Source: Bufo bufo (lineage: Eukaryota > Chordata > Amphibia > Anura > Bufonidae). From it: a stretch of 64,000 bases of DNA. The notes under the pieces are model-generated. The model worked only from the letters and a program-made list of their open reading frames with translations. It searched no databases and was not told the DNA's origin. This document shows positions 56,248 through 64,000 of the stretch, piece by piece. Positions within the stretch are counted from its first letter, which is position 1. Every line of letters begins with the position of its first letter. Both the position numbers and the translations under genes were made by a program. Location of the stretch: positions 401,747,399 to 401,811,398 of the forward strand of contig NC_053392.1 of NCBI RefSeq assembly GCF_905171765.1, read 5' to 3'.

Positions 56248-56375
56248 AACTCCATTAACCCCTCAGGTACCTAAAAGAAACCGGCAAGGTGCTACATATG
56301 ACCCACGGCTAGGAAGGGGAAGGGGGTGGACCACCAGTCCCTAAGCACCCTCCCTAAAAGTCGGGCGCTTGCCAG
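56139..56375 (-). repeat. Ngaro split repeat A1 (5' end)
   Basis: 237-bp copy of A2 at the 5' end of the element. The TATA-like GGGGTTATATACCC at about 56184-56197 may serve as promoter for minus-strand transcription. Confidence 0.82.
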
Positions 56376-56572
56376 GGCCAACACTGCAAATACTGACTCT
56401 TTGCATAAATGTCATGTAATTGTCGATAAAAGCCTTTGAAACGTATGAAGTGCGTGTAATTATATTTCACTACATCACAGAAACAACTGAAACAAAGATC
56501 TAAAAGCAGTTTAGCAGCAAACTTTGTGAAAACTAATATTTGTGTCATTCTCAAAACTTTTGGCCACGACTG
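56376..56572 (+). other. Tc1 3' end and inverted repeat
   Basis: Starts with the displaced last codons of the transposase (GGCCAACACTGCAAATACTG, with TGA at 56391-56393) and the polyadenylation-like AATTGTCGATAAAAGCC. It ends in the terminal inverted repeat. Confidence 0.8.
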
Positions 56573-56574
56573 TA

Positions 56575-56712
56575 CACTAATGCCTCATTTAGCATGTAGC
56601 ATAGGAGGCGGTACACATGCGCTATTTAGTGCTGTTTTCTGCAACAGTAGCAGGGATGATATCAAAGCATAGCAGCTGGATGTGCGATTCATTTCTTTTC
56701 TTTTTTATATAT
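56575..56712. mobile_element. MITE 'X' copy B, right arm
   Basis: CACTAATGCCTCATTTAGCA through GCTGGATGTGCGATTCATTT continues the copy interrupted at 48724 and matches the right arm of copy A (37892-38010). Confidence 0.75.
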
Positions 56713-56774
56713 CCATTGCAGAAAATAACATTGGTTACTGAGACTGGACTTGTAGCTGAGGGCCTGCTGCCACT

Positions 56775-56858
56775 TTGTTGACTCTAGATAACTTGTAGGC
56801 GATCGCACGTCCCTGTGACGGTGACAATCCACTTGGATGTCTGTCCTATCAACTTTGG
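56775..56858 (+). other. 18S rRNA-like fragment, second copy
   Basis: TGACTCTAGATAAC at 56780, GATCGCACGTCCCTGTGACG at 56801 and TGTCCTATCAACTTTGG at 56842 match the same small-subunit rRNA region as 35878-35965 but with more changes. It abuts a transposase fragment on the minus strand. Confidence 0.65.
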
Positions 56859-57061
56859 AGCAATTTTTCAACATGGACCTTCTGGTATAGCACCGTCCTC
56901 TCCACTAGAGGAATGAGAGATGAGAAGTTCTCTTTGTAGCAGGGGTCGAGAAGGGTGAACAACCAGTAATCCATGTTGTCTAAAATGCGTATAACGTGCG
57001 GGTCATGGAAAAGGCAGCCTAACATGAAGTCAGCTATGTGTGCCAGAATACCAACAGGCAA
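56859..57061 (-). pseudogene. Duplicated hAT-5 transposase segment
   Basis: The minus-strand frame VGILAHIADFMLGCLFHDPH..LLDPCYKENFSSLIPLVERT matches residues of the hAT-5 gene at 61680-61890 and nothing further. It ends at VEKLLQS where the 18S-like piece begins. An isolated internal piece of the gene lying 4 kb away in the same orientation implies duplication or a second, deleted copy. Confidence 0.75.
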
Positions 57062-57079
57062 GACTTCGCTGTCATCATC

Positions 57080-57330
57080 AGAAGGTGAGCTGACCCTGTA
57101 AAATATTGTAGTTGAGGGTCTGCAGGTGAGCTGACCCTGTAAAACATTATATGCGAGAGCCTGCAGTTGAACTGACCCTGTAAAACATTATATGCGAGGG
57201 CCTGCATGTGAGCTGACCCTGTAAAACATTATATGTGAGGGCCTGCAGTTGAGCAGACCCTGTAAAACATATGTGAGGGCCTGCAGGTGAGCTGACCCTG
57301 TAAAAAATTATATGCGAGGGCATTATAAGC
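57080..57330. repeat. ~50-bp minisatellite (GAGCTGACCCTGTAAAACATTATATGCGAGGGCCTGCAGGT type)
   Basis: Five units with GCTGACCCTGTAAAACATTA and GAGGGCCTGCAGGTGA segments. Related units continue at 57600-58400. The region 57331-57600 between is non-coding and matches 35716-35830. Confidence 0.8.
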
Positions 57331-57599
57331 AATGAATAAGCATGTTGATATGATGGAAGAGGAGGATGAGAAAAGGAACATTCAACCATATACACAAAAA
57401 GGAGGGCCTCATTCACATTGTGGTACAATAGTTCAGGTAGTGGGACTCCTACACTCATAAAGCCTATGCACTAAGTGAAAGGGCTGGCAAAAATTACAAG
57501 GAACCGGCACTCCAAAACACCCTTTGTTACAGATAAAGGAGGGCATCATACACACCCTTGAAAAATTATGATTGGTGGCCTGCTGGTGACCCTCAAAAA

Positions 57600-58435
57600 C
57601 ATTCGGAGCAAGGGCTTGCTGATCTGACCATCCAAAACATGAGGGGCGAGGGCCTGCTGCTGAGCTGACCCTCTAAAACAGTGATGCTCAACCTGCGGCC
57701 CTCCAGCTGTTGTAAAACTACAACTCCCAAGATGCCCTTCTGTAGGATAATAGCTGAAGGCTGTAAGGGAATGATGGGAGTTGTAGTTTTGAAACAGCTG
57801 GAGGGCCGCAGGTTGAGCATGCCTGCTCTAAAACATTAGGGGCAAGGGCCTGCTGGTGAGCTGACGCTCTAAAACATTATATTCGAGTGCCTGCTGGTGA
57901 GCTGACGCTGTAAAACAATATATGCGAGTGCATGGTGTTCAAATGACGCTCTAAAACATTATGTGCGAGTGCATGCTGTACAGCTGATGCTCTAAAACAT
58001 TATTTTCAAGTGCATGTTGTTCAGCTGACACTCTAAAACATTATTTGTGAGTGCCTTCAGGTGAGCTGATGCTCTAAAACATTATATGCTAGTGCCTGCA
58101 GGTGAGCTGTCGCTGTAAAACATTATATGCGAATGCGAGTGCATGCTATTCAGCTGATACTCAAAACATTATATGCGAGTGCCTGCAGGTGAGCTGACGT
58201 TGTAAAACAATACATGCGAATGCATGCTGTACAGCTGACGCTCTAAAACAATATTTGCAAGTGCATACTGTACAGCTGACGCTCTAAAACATTATATGCA
58301 AGTGAATGCTGTACAGCTGTCGCTCTAAAACATTATATGCGAGTGCATGCTGTTCAGCTGACCCTATACAAAAATTTGTGTTGAGGGCCTGCAGTTGAGC
58401 TGATCCTATTAAAAAAATTAGAGTGGAGGGAATAT
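57600..58435. repeat. ~45-50 bp minisatellite, second block
   Basis: About 15 diverged units built on GCTGACGCTCTAAAACATTA and TATGCGAGTGCATGCTGTTC, interrupted by a MITE at 57679-57825. No coding. Confidence 0.8.
57679..57825. mobile_element. 147-bp hAT MITE with paired ACTACAACTCCCA motifs
   Basis: Near-perfect inverted ends (CAGTGATGCTCAACCTGCGG and CAGGCATGCTCAACCTGCGG) are flanked by CTCTAAAA (57671-57678 and 57826-57833). The 8-bp duplication fits hAT, although CTCTAAAA also occurs in the host repeat. Each arm contains a TGTAGTTTT/AAACTACAACTCCCA-type motif. Confidence 0.8.
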
Positions 58436-58448
58436 ATATATATATATA

Positions 58449-60034
58449 CACTGCTCAAAAAAATAAAGGGAACACTTAAACAACACAATGTAACTCCAAG
58501 TCAATCACACTTCTGTGAAATCAAACTGTCCACTTTAGGAAGAAACACTGAGTGACAATCAATTTCACATGCTGTTGTGCAAATGGGATAGACAACAGGT
58601 GGAAATTATGAGCAGTTAGCAAGACACCCCCAATAAAGGAGTGGTTCTGCAGGTAGTGACCACAGACCATTTCTCAGTTCCTATGCTTCCTGGCTGATGT
58701 TTTGGTCACTTTTGAATGCTGGCGGTGCTTTCACTCTAGTGGTAGCATGAGACGGAGTCTACAACCCACACAAGTGGCTCAGGTAGTGCAGCTTATCCAG
58801 GATGGCACATCAATGCGAGCTGTGGCAAGAAGGTTTGCTGTGTTTGTCAGCGTAGTGTCCATAGCATGGAGGCGCTACCAGGAGACAGGCCAGTACATCA
58901 GGAGACGTGGAGGACGCCGTAGGAGGGCAACAACCCAGCAGCAGGACCGCTACCTCCGCCTTTGTGCAAGGAGGAACAGGAGGAGCACTGCCAGAGCCCT
59001 GCAAAATGACCTCCAGCAGGCCACAAATGTGCATGTGTCTGCTCAAACGGTCAGAAACAGACTCCATGAGGGTGATATGAGGGCCCGACGTCCACAGGTG
59101 GGGGTTGTGCTTACAGCCCAACACCGTGCAGGACGTTTGGCATTTGCCAGAGAACACCAAGATTGGCAAATTCGCCACTGGTGCCCTGTGCTCTTCACAG
59201 ATGAAAGCAGGTTCACACTGAGCACATGTGACAGACGTGACAGAGTCTGGAGACGCCGTGGAGAACGTTCTGCTGCCTGCAACATCCTCCAGCATGACCG
59301 GTTTGGCATTGGGTCAGTAATGGTGTGGGGTGGCATTTTTTTGGAGGGCCGCACAGCCCTCCATGTGCTCGCCAGAGGTTGCCTGACTGCCATTAGGTAC
59401 CGAGATGAGATCCTCAGACTCCTTGTGAGACCATATGCTGGTGCGGTTGGCCCTGGGTTCCTGGGTTCCTCTTAATGCAAGACAATGCTAGACCTCATGT
59501 GGCTGGAGTGTGTCAGCAGTTCCTGCAAGACGAAGGTATTGATGCTATGGACTGGCCCGCCCGTTCCCCAGACCTGAATCCAATTGAGCACATCTGGGAC
59601 ATCATGTCGCTCTATCCACCAACGTCACGTTGCACCACAGAATGTCCAGGAGTTGGCAGATGCTTTAGTCCAGGTCTGGGAGGAGATCCCTCAGGAGACC
59701 GTCTGCCACCTCATCAGGAGCATGCACAGGCGTTGTAGGGAGGTCATACAGGCACGTGGAGGCCACACACACTACTGAGCCTCATTTTGACTTGTTTTAA
59801 GGACATTACATCAAAGTTGGATCAGCCTGTAGTGTGTTTTTCCACTTAGATTTTGAGTGTGACTCCAAATCCAGACCTCCATGGGCTGAAAAATTGGATT
59901 TCCATTTTTTTGTTTTTGTGTGATTTTGTTGTCAGCACATTCAACTATGTAAAGAACAAAGTATTTCAGAAGAATATTTAATTAATTCAGATCTAGGATG
60001 TGTTATTTTTGGATTCCCTTTATTTTTTTGAGCA

Positions 60035-60037
<3 letters not shown>
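58449..60037 (+). mobile_element. Tc1-like element in a (TA)n tract
   Basis: Ends CACTGCTCAAAAAAATAAAG and, on the other strand, CACTGCTCAAAAAAATAAAG. It is flanked by TATATA repeats on both sides, so the exact target dinucleotide is ambiguous. One broken transposase gene is carried on the plus strand. Confidence 0.9.
58747..59778 (+). pseudogene. Tc1-like transposase with two frameshifts
   Basis: Starts at ATG 58747 ([20 protein letters not shown]) with helix-turn-helix and a GRRRR linker. LFTDESRF carries the first Asp. At 59453-59468 an 8-bp tandem duplication (CTGGGTTC twice) shifts the frame. MQDNARPHVA (second Asp) and SPDLNPIEHIW (Glu) follow in frame 59475-59738. A second shift near 59605 moves the C-terminus (RHVAPQNVQELADALVQVWE) to frame 59584-59778. 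All three catalytic residues are present; only small indels separate this copy from a full gene of ~340 codons. Confidence 0.88.

Positions 60038-60079
<42 letters not shown>
60038..60079. repeat. (TA)n microsatellite between two Tc1 elements
   Basis: About 20 TA repeats. They continue at 58435-58448 and 61017-61048 on the outer sides of the two Tc1 copies, indicating one original TA tract. Confidence 0.9.
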
Positions 60080-60082
<3 letters not shown>

Positions 60083-61013
60083 TACAGACCAAAAGTTTGG
60101 ACACACCTTCTCATTCAAAGAGTTTTCTTTATTTTCATGACTATGAAAATTGTAGATTCACACTGAAGGCATCAAAACTATGAATTAACACATGTGGAAT
60201 TATATACATAACAAACAAGTGTGAAACAACTGAAAATATGTCATATTCTAGGTTCTTCAAAGTAGCCATCTTTTGCTTTGATTACTGCTTTGCACACTCT
60301 TGGCATTCTCTTGATGAGCTTCAAGAGGTAGTCCCCTGAAATGGTTTTCACTTCACAGGTGTGCCCTGTCAGGTTTAATAAGTGGGATTTCTTGCCTTAT
60401 AAATGGGGTTGGGACCATCAGTTGTGTTGAGGAGAAGTCAGGTGGATACACAGCTGATAGTCCTACTGAATAGACTGTTAGAAATTGTATTATGGCAAGA
60501 AAAAAACTGCTAAGTAAAGAAAAACAAGTGGCCATCATTACTTTAAGAAATGAAGGTCAGTCAGTCAGCCGAAAAATTGGGAAAACTTTGAAAGTAAGGG
60601 CTATTTGACCATGAAGGAGAGTGATGGGGTGCTGCGCCAGATGACCTGGCCTCCACAGTCACCGGACCTGAACCCAATCGAGATGGTTTGGGGTGAGCTG
60701 GACCGCAGAGTGAAGACAAAAGGGCCAACAAGTGCTAAGCATCTCTGGGAACTCCTTCAAGACTGTTGGAAGACCATTTCAGGTGACTACCTCTTGAAGC
60801 TCATCAAGTGAATGCTAAGAGTGTGCAAAGCAGTGATCAAAGCAAAAGGTGGCTACTTTGAAGAACCTAGAATATGACATTTTCTGTTGTTTCACACTTG
60901 TTTATTATGTTTATAATTCCACATGTGTTAATTCATAGTTTTGATGCCCTCATAGTCATGAAAATAAAGAAAACTCTTTGAATGAGAAGGTGTGTCCAAA
61001 CTTTTGGTCTGTA

Positions 61014-61016
<3 letters not shown>
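60080..61016 (+). mobile_element. Internally deleted Tc1-like element, 937 bp
   Basis: Ends CAGTACAGACCAAAAGTTTG inverted at both sides, flanked by TA. It keeps long terminal regions (the AATGAGAAGGTGTGTCC motif near each end) and two pieces of transposase. The middle of the gene is deleted. Confidence 0.9.
60492..60811 (+). pseudogene. Tc1-like transposase remnant (ends only)
   Basis: The N-terminal piece from ATG 60492 (MARKKLLSKEKQVAIITLRN..GKTLK) stops at 60608. It is joined to a C-terminal piece containing MTWPPQSPDLNPIEMVWGEL (catalytic Glu) and ending ..SGDYLLKLIK at 60811. The two catalytic Asp regions are gone. Confidence 0.85.
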
Positions 61017-61052
<36 letters not shown>

Positions 61053-61225
61053 CTGGATGAGAAGGAGAAAACAAGATTCAACCATATACTCTTTTTTTGC
61101 GGTGGAAAAGGTGCATGGGAGTATACTACAGTAGATTGAGTATATTATAAATGGTAGATTGAAATTGCCTTTATGTTCATCATCAGCTCAGCTCTCCTCT
61201 GGTGGAGTTGAGAAGTCAGGGGCAA

Positions 61226-62328
61226 TCAAGGCTTGTTCATTTTTATAAGAGTCAACCTGTCAGCATTGCCAGTGGACAAGCGGATACGCTTCTCTGTTAT
61301 AATGCCACCAACAGCACTAAATACACGCTCAGACAAAACACTGGCAGCAGGGCAGGCCAGCACGTCCAAGGCGTAGAGCGCAAGTTCGTGCCACGTGTCC
61401 AGCTTGGACACCCAGTAGTTGTAGGGCACTGAGGGATCATTTAGGACGCTGAGACGGTCTGCTATGTATTTCTTCACCATCTTCCAAAACTTTTCCTTCC
61501 TTGTACCACTGGGCCATGCTTCAGGGTGAGGTTGCTGGCGGGGTGTCATGAAAGTGTCCCATGCCTTGAAGAGTGTTGCCCTGCCTTTGTTGCAACTACT
61601 GTGTGTTCCCCTTGTCTCTCTTACTCGGTTCCCTAAGGAAGTACGGACTCTGCCGGCCACGTTGTCAGATGGAAAATTTTGGAGCAAACTCTCAATAAGT
61701 ACCTTTTGGTATTGCACCGTTTTACTCGTCCTCTCCACCACAGGAATGAGAGATGAGAAGTTCTCTTTGTAGCGGGGGTCGAGAAGGGTGAACACCCAGT
61801 AATCTGTGTTATCTAAAATGTGTATAACACGAGGGTCGCGGGAAAGGCAGCCTAACATGAAGTGAGCCATGTGTGCCAGAGTACCAACAGGCAAGACGTC
61901 GATGTCGACATCAGGATGATTCTCCATCTCCTAATCCTCCTCCTCCTCTTCTGCCCATCCACGCTGAACAGATGGAATTAATGTTCCATGGGTACTACCC
62001 CCTGTAGCAGAGGAAATGGTTTCCAGCTCTTCCTCCTGTTCTTCATGGTCCAATTCGCGCTGAAAAGACAAACTGTGGGTGGTCTGGCTATCACCCTGTG
62101 TAATGTCCTCCCCCATTTCCTCATCTGCCACATTCAGAATGTCGTCCTTAATTGTGAGCAGCAATCGTTTGAGTAGACACAGCAGTGGGATGGTTAAACT
62201 GATAATAGTGTTATCACCACTAACCATCTGTGTGGATTTATCAAAGTTTTTTAAAACCTCACAGAGGTCTGACATCAATGCCCACTCCTCGCTTGTGAAT
62301 AGTGGCAGTTGACTCGAAAGGCGAAGAC
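61226..62328 (-). pseudogene. hAT-5 transposase C-terminal half (split by MITE)
   Basis: Frame 61226-61927 (233 residues) carries VGTLAHMAHFMLGCLSRDPR, WVFTLLDPRYKENFSSL, YWVSKLDTWHELALYALDVL and the hAT dimerisation block CPAASVLSERVFSAVGG..ADRLTLIKMNK, with an intact stop. A stop/shift near 61930 separates it from frame 61931-62328 (RLSSQLPLFTSEEWALMSDL, acidic insert). The 3' end of the gene is the best preserved of the hAT copies here. The gene continues on the far side of the MITE at 63708. Confidence 0.85.
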
Positions 62329-63699
62329 TAGTGATGAGCGGGAGGTGCCATATTCGATTTCGCGATATTTCGCGAATATTCGCATGAATATTCGTGTTAT
62401 ATTCGTCGAAATCGAATATTCGCAATTATTCCAATTATCGCGAAATTATTTTTTCGCATATTGCGAAAATTTATCTTGATAGTATAAGGCAACGTTCCTA
62501 TGCTAATGACTATGGCTAGGCTAATATGTGTATTTTACGAAATTTCGTAATATTGCTCTAACTTCGTCTCTTAGAATATTACGAATATTCTAAAAGACGA
62601 AGTTAGAGCAATATTAAGAACATTTGCAAAAGTCGAAATTGCGATGCGAGTAATATAACACGAAATAGTCGCATGAAGATTTAAACTTAGCACTGCTATA
62701 TTCTATATTCTAGCCTAATATGGAATATAGCTGTGCTAAGTTGAAATCTTCATGCGACTATTTCGTGTTATATTACTCGCATCGCAATTTCGACTTTTGC
62801 AAATGTTCTTAATATTGCTCTAACTTCGTCTTTTAGAATATTCGTAATATTCTAAAAGACGAAGTTAGAGCAATATTACGAAATTTCGTAAAATACACAG
62901 ATTGTATTTAAGCTAATATACTGCTATAGTAATAATTTTTAATAGTGTACATGTTTTACAAAACTTAAGCTCAGAAGAGGCAAAAAAAAATTACAGGAAA
63001 AAAAAGGGATTATAGCACTATATTAGCTAAATTACAATCTATATGTGTATTTTACGAAATTTCGTAATATTGCTCTAACTTCGTCTTTTAGAATATTCGT
63101 AATATTCTAAGAGACGAAGTTAGAGCAATATTACGAAATTTCTAAAAGACGAAGTTAGAGCAATATTAAGAACATTTGAAAAAGTCGAAATTGCAATGCG
63201 ACTATTATAACAGGAAATATTCGCATGAAGATTTCAACTTAGCACTGCTATACTCCATATTCTAGCCTAATATGGAATATAGCAGTGCTAACTTAGCACA
63301 GCTATATTCCATATTAGGCTAGAATATGGAGTATAGCAGTGCTAAGTTGAAATCTTCATGCGAATATTTCGTGTTATATTACTCGCATCGCAATTGCGAC
63401 TATTGCGAAATTTCGTAAAATACACATATAGATTAGATTGTAATTTAGCTAATATGGAATATAGCAGTAAGTTGAAAACGCCACTGACTGGAGCAGCCAG
63501 GAAGCCAGGAATCCAAAGGACAGGTAAGAACAACTTTAGGGAAGTGGGAAAGAAAAAAATATAATAAAAAAAAAAAGAAAAAAAAAACGAATATTCGATT
63601 TCGCGAATATATAGAACGATATTCTAAATATTCGCGAAATCTCGAAATTGCGATATTCGAGAAAAAAATTCGCAATTCGAATATTCGCGCTCAACACTA
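62329..63699. mobile_element. 1371-bp hAT foldback MITE
   Basis: Perfect 8-bp target duplication GCGAAGAC (62321-62328 and 63700-63707). Ends TAGTGATGAGCG and, on the other strand, TAGTGTTGAGCG. The interior consists of repeated palindromes: AATATTACGAAATTTCGTAA-type blocks, AGACGAAGTTAGAGCAATAT in both orientations at least six times, and a 62630-62810 palindrome with GTGCTAAGTTGAAATCTTCA arms. Part repeats at 63180-63420. It is non-coding. Confidence 0.93.
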
Positions 63700-63707
63700 G
63701 CGAAGAC

Positions 63708-64000
63708 CATGTTGCAGCTGGTATTCCAAAACTGCACTCTGCTGCTCACAAAGCCTAGCCAACATGTGGAACGTAGAGTTCCAGCGGGTACTCACATCGC
63801 ACAACAGTCGGTGAGCTGGAAGCCACAAGCGCTGCTGCAGCGTTGACAGACCGGCTGAAGATGTGGACAACTTGCGGAAATGGGCACACACGCGGTGCGC
63901 CTTCAGTAGTAGCTCTGGCAAATTGGGGTAGGTTTTGATAAACCGCTGAACCACTAAGTTTAAGACGTGGGCTAGGCATGGGATGTGTGTCCGTTTGCCG
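63708..64000 (-). pseudogene. hAT-5 transposase, part upstream of the MITE
   Basis: The minus-strand frame contains MVQRFIKTYPNLPELLLKAH, RLWLPAHRLLCDVSTRWNST and FHMLARLCEQQSAVLEYQLQ, the region following the CxxHxxN motif, and ends at the MITE target site after EYQLQHGLR. The window ends inside the gene; the catalytic Asp and BED regions lie outside. Confidence 0.85.

Larger units (their letters stand above)
50087..56375 (-). mobile_element. Ngaro-type tyrosine-recombinase retrotransposon
   Basis: Transcribed on the minus strand. It has split direct repeats in the order A1-ORFs-B1-A2-B2: A1 56375-56139, B1 51077-50813, A2 50812-50577, B2 50352-50087. A1/A2 and B1/B2 are each nearly identical. 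The B1-A2 junction (50812/50813) reproduces the element's two outer ends joined together. Genes in order are Gag, RT-RNase H, tyrosine recombinase and SGNH hydrolase. No DAM-like methyltransferase lies between RNase H and recombinase, which favours Ngaro over DIRS1. No target duplication is evident, as expected for recombinase-mediated integration. Confidence 0.85.
48727..56572 (+). mobile_element. Tc1-like element split by an Ngaro-type retrotransposon
   Basis: Ends CAGTCGTGGCCAAAAGTTTT at both termini (inverted), with TA duplications at 48725-48726 and 56573-56574. Without the insertion at 50087-56375 its length is about 1557 bp, normal for Tc1. It landed inside MITE 'X' copy B, whose two halves flank it. 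Confidence 0.93.
56713..64000 (-). mobile_element. hAT-5 element (runs off the window)
   Basis: Minus-strand hAT with transposase at 61226-64000, a 3' region with minisatellites, an internal duplicate of transposase sequence joined to an 18S-like piece (56775-57061), and four inserted elements. The 3' terminal inverted repeat was not located near 56713, so the left limit is provisional. The 5' end lies beyond 64000. Confidence 0.6.

Overview
The window looks like repeat-dense nuclear DNA from a vertebrate, most likely an anuran amphibian. I infer this from the mix of elements: several BED-zinc-finger hAT transposons with TAG..TGAGCGAA-type ends, Tc1/mariner copies, a piggyBac-like element, PIF/Harbinger-type MITEs, a Penelope-like retroelement, and a tyrosine-recombinase (Ngaro/DIRS-type) retrotransposon. 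The species cannot be fixed from the sequence alone. I find no host protein gene, tRNA or intact rRNA gene. Almost every long open frame belongs to a transposable element or is read through a tandem repeat.

Layout. 1-1440: satellite of ~175-bp units resembling the 5' half of U2 snRNA (antisense to the given strand). 1441-7575: decayed hAT copy 'hAT-1' on the minus strand, interrupted by a solo LTR (4544-5620) and a MITE (5769-6142), with a 102-bp repeat in its leader. 7576-16280: 'hAT-2' on the plus strand, with 5' end, promoter, ~3.7 kb leader minisatellite and broken transposase. 16281-17225: fragment of a third hAT family. 17226-20815: AT-rich DNA with dispersed repeats. 20816-27936: probable 'hAT-7' (minus strand) gutted by nested insertions: Tc1 DD37E, mariner, and a MITE that itself holds a piggyBac-like element that holds another MITE. 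28534-34566: 'hAT-4', a 6-kb element with perfect 8-bp target duplications, filled by about 48 copies of a 94-95 bp unit. 35404-38032: hAT end with an 18S rRNA-like fragment, a palindromic TA-flanked element and a long-TIR MITE.

38096-48388: 'hAT-3', 10.3 kb with perfect 8-bp target duplications. It contains a 5'-truncated Penelope-like element (RT plus GIY-YIG) with a hammerhead-ribozyme motif, and a second Penelope-type end with an opposite-strand hammerhead motif beside a ~0.48-kb-arm palindrome. 48727-56572: Tc1 element whose coding end is split by a 6.3-kb Ngaro-type retrotransposon (50087-56375) with split direct repeats, Gag, RT-RNase H, tyrosine recombinase and an SGNH hydrolase frame. 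56713-64000: 'hAT-5' (minus strand, running off the window), with minisatellite and 18S-like fragment in its 3' region, two Tc1 copies in a (TA)n tract, and a 1.37-kb foldback MITE inside its transposase.

The elements form a layered record. hAT copies with expanding internal arrays are the substrate; retroelements, Tc1 and MITEs landed inside them. Nearly all transposases carry stops, frameshifts or lost catalytic residues, so activity in trans from other copies is the likely source of mobility.
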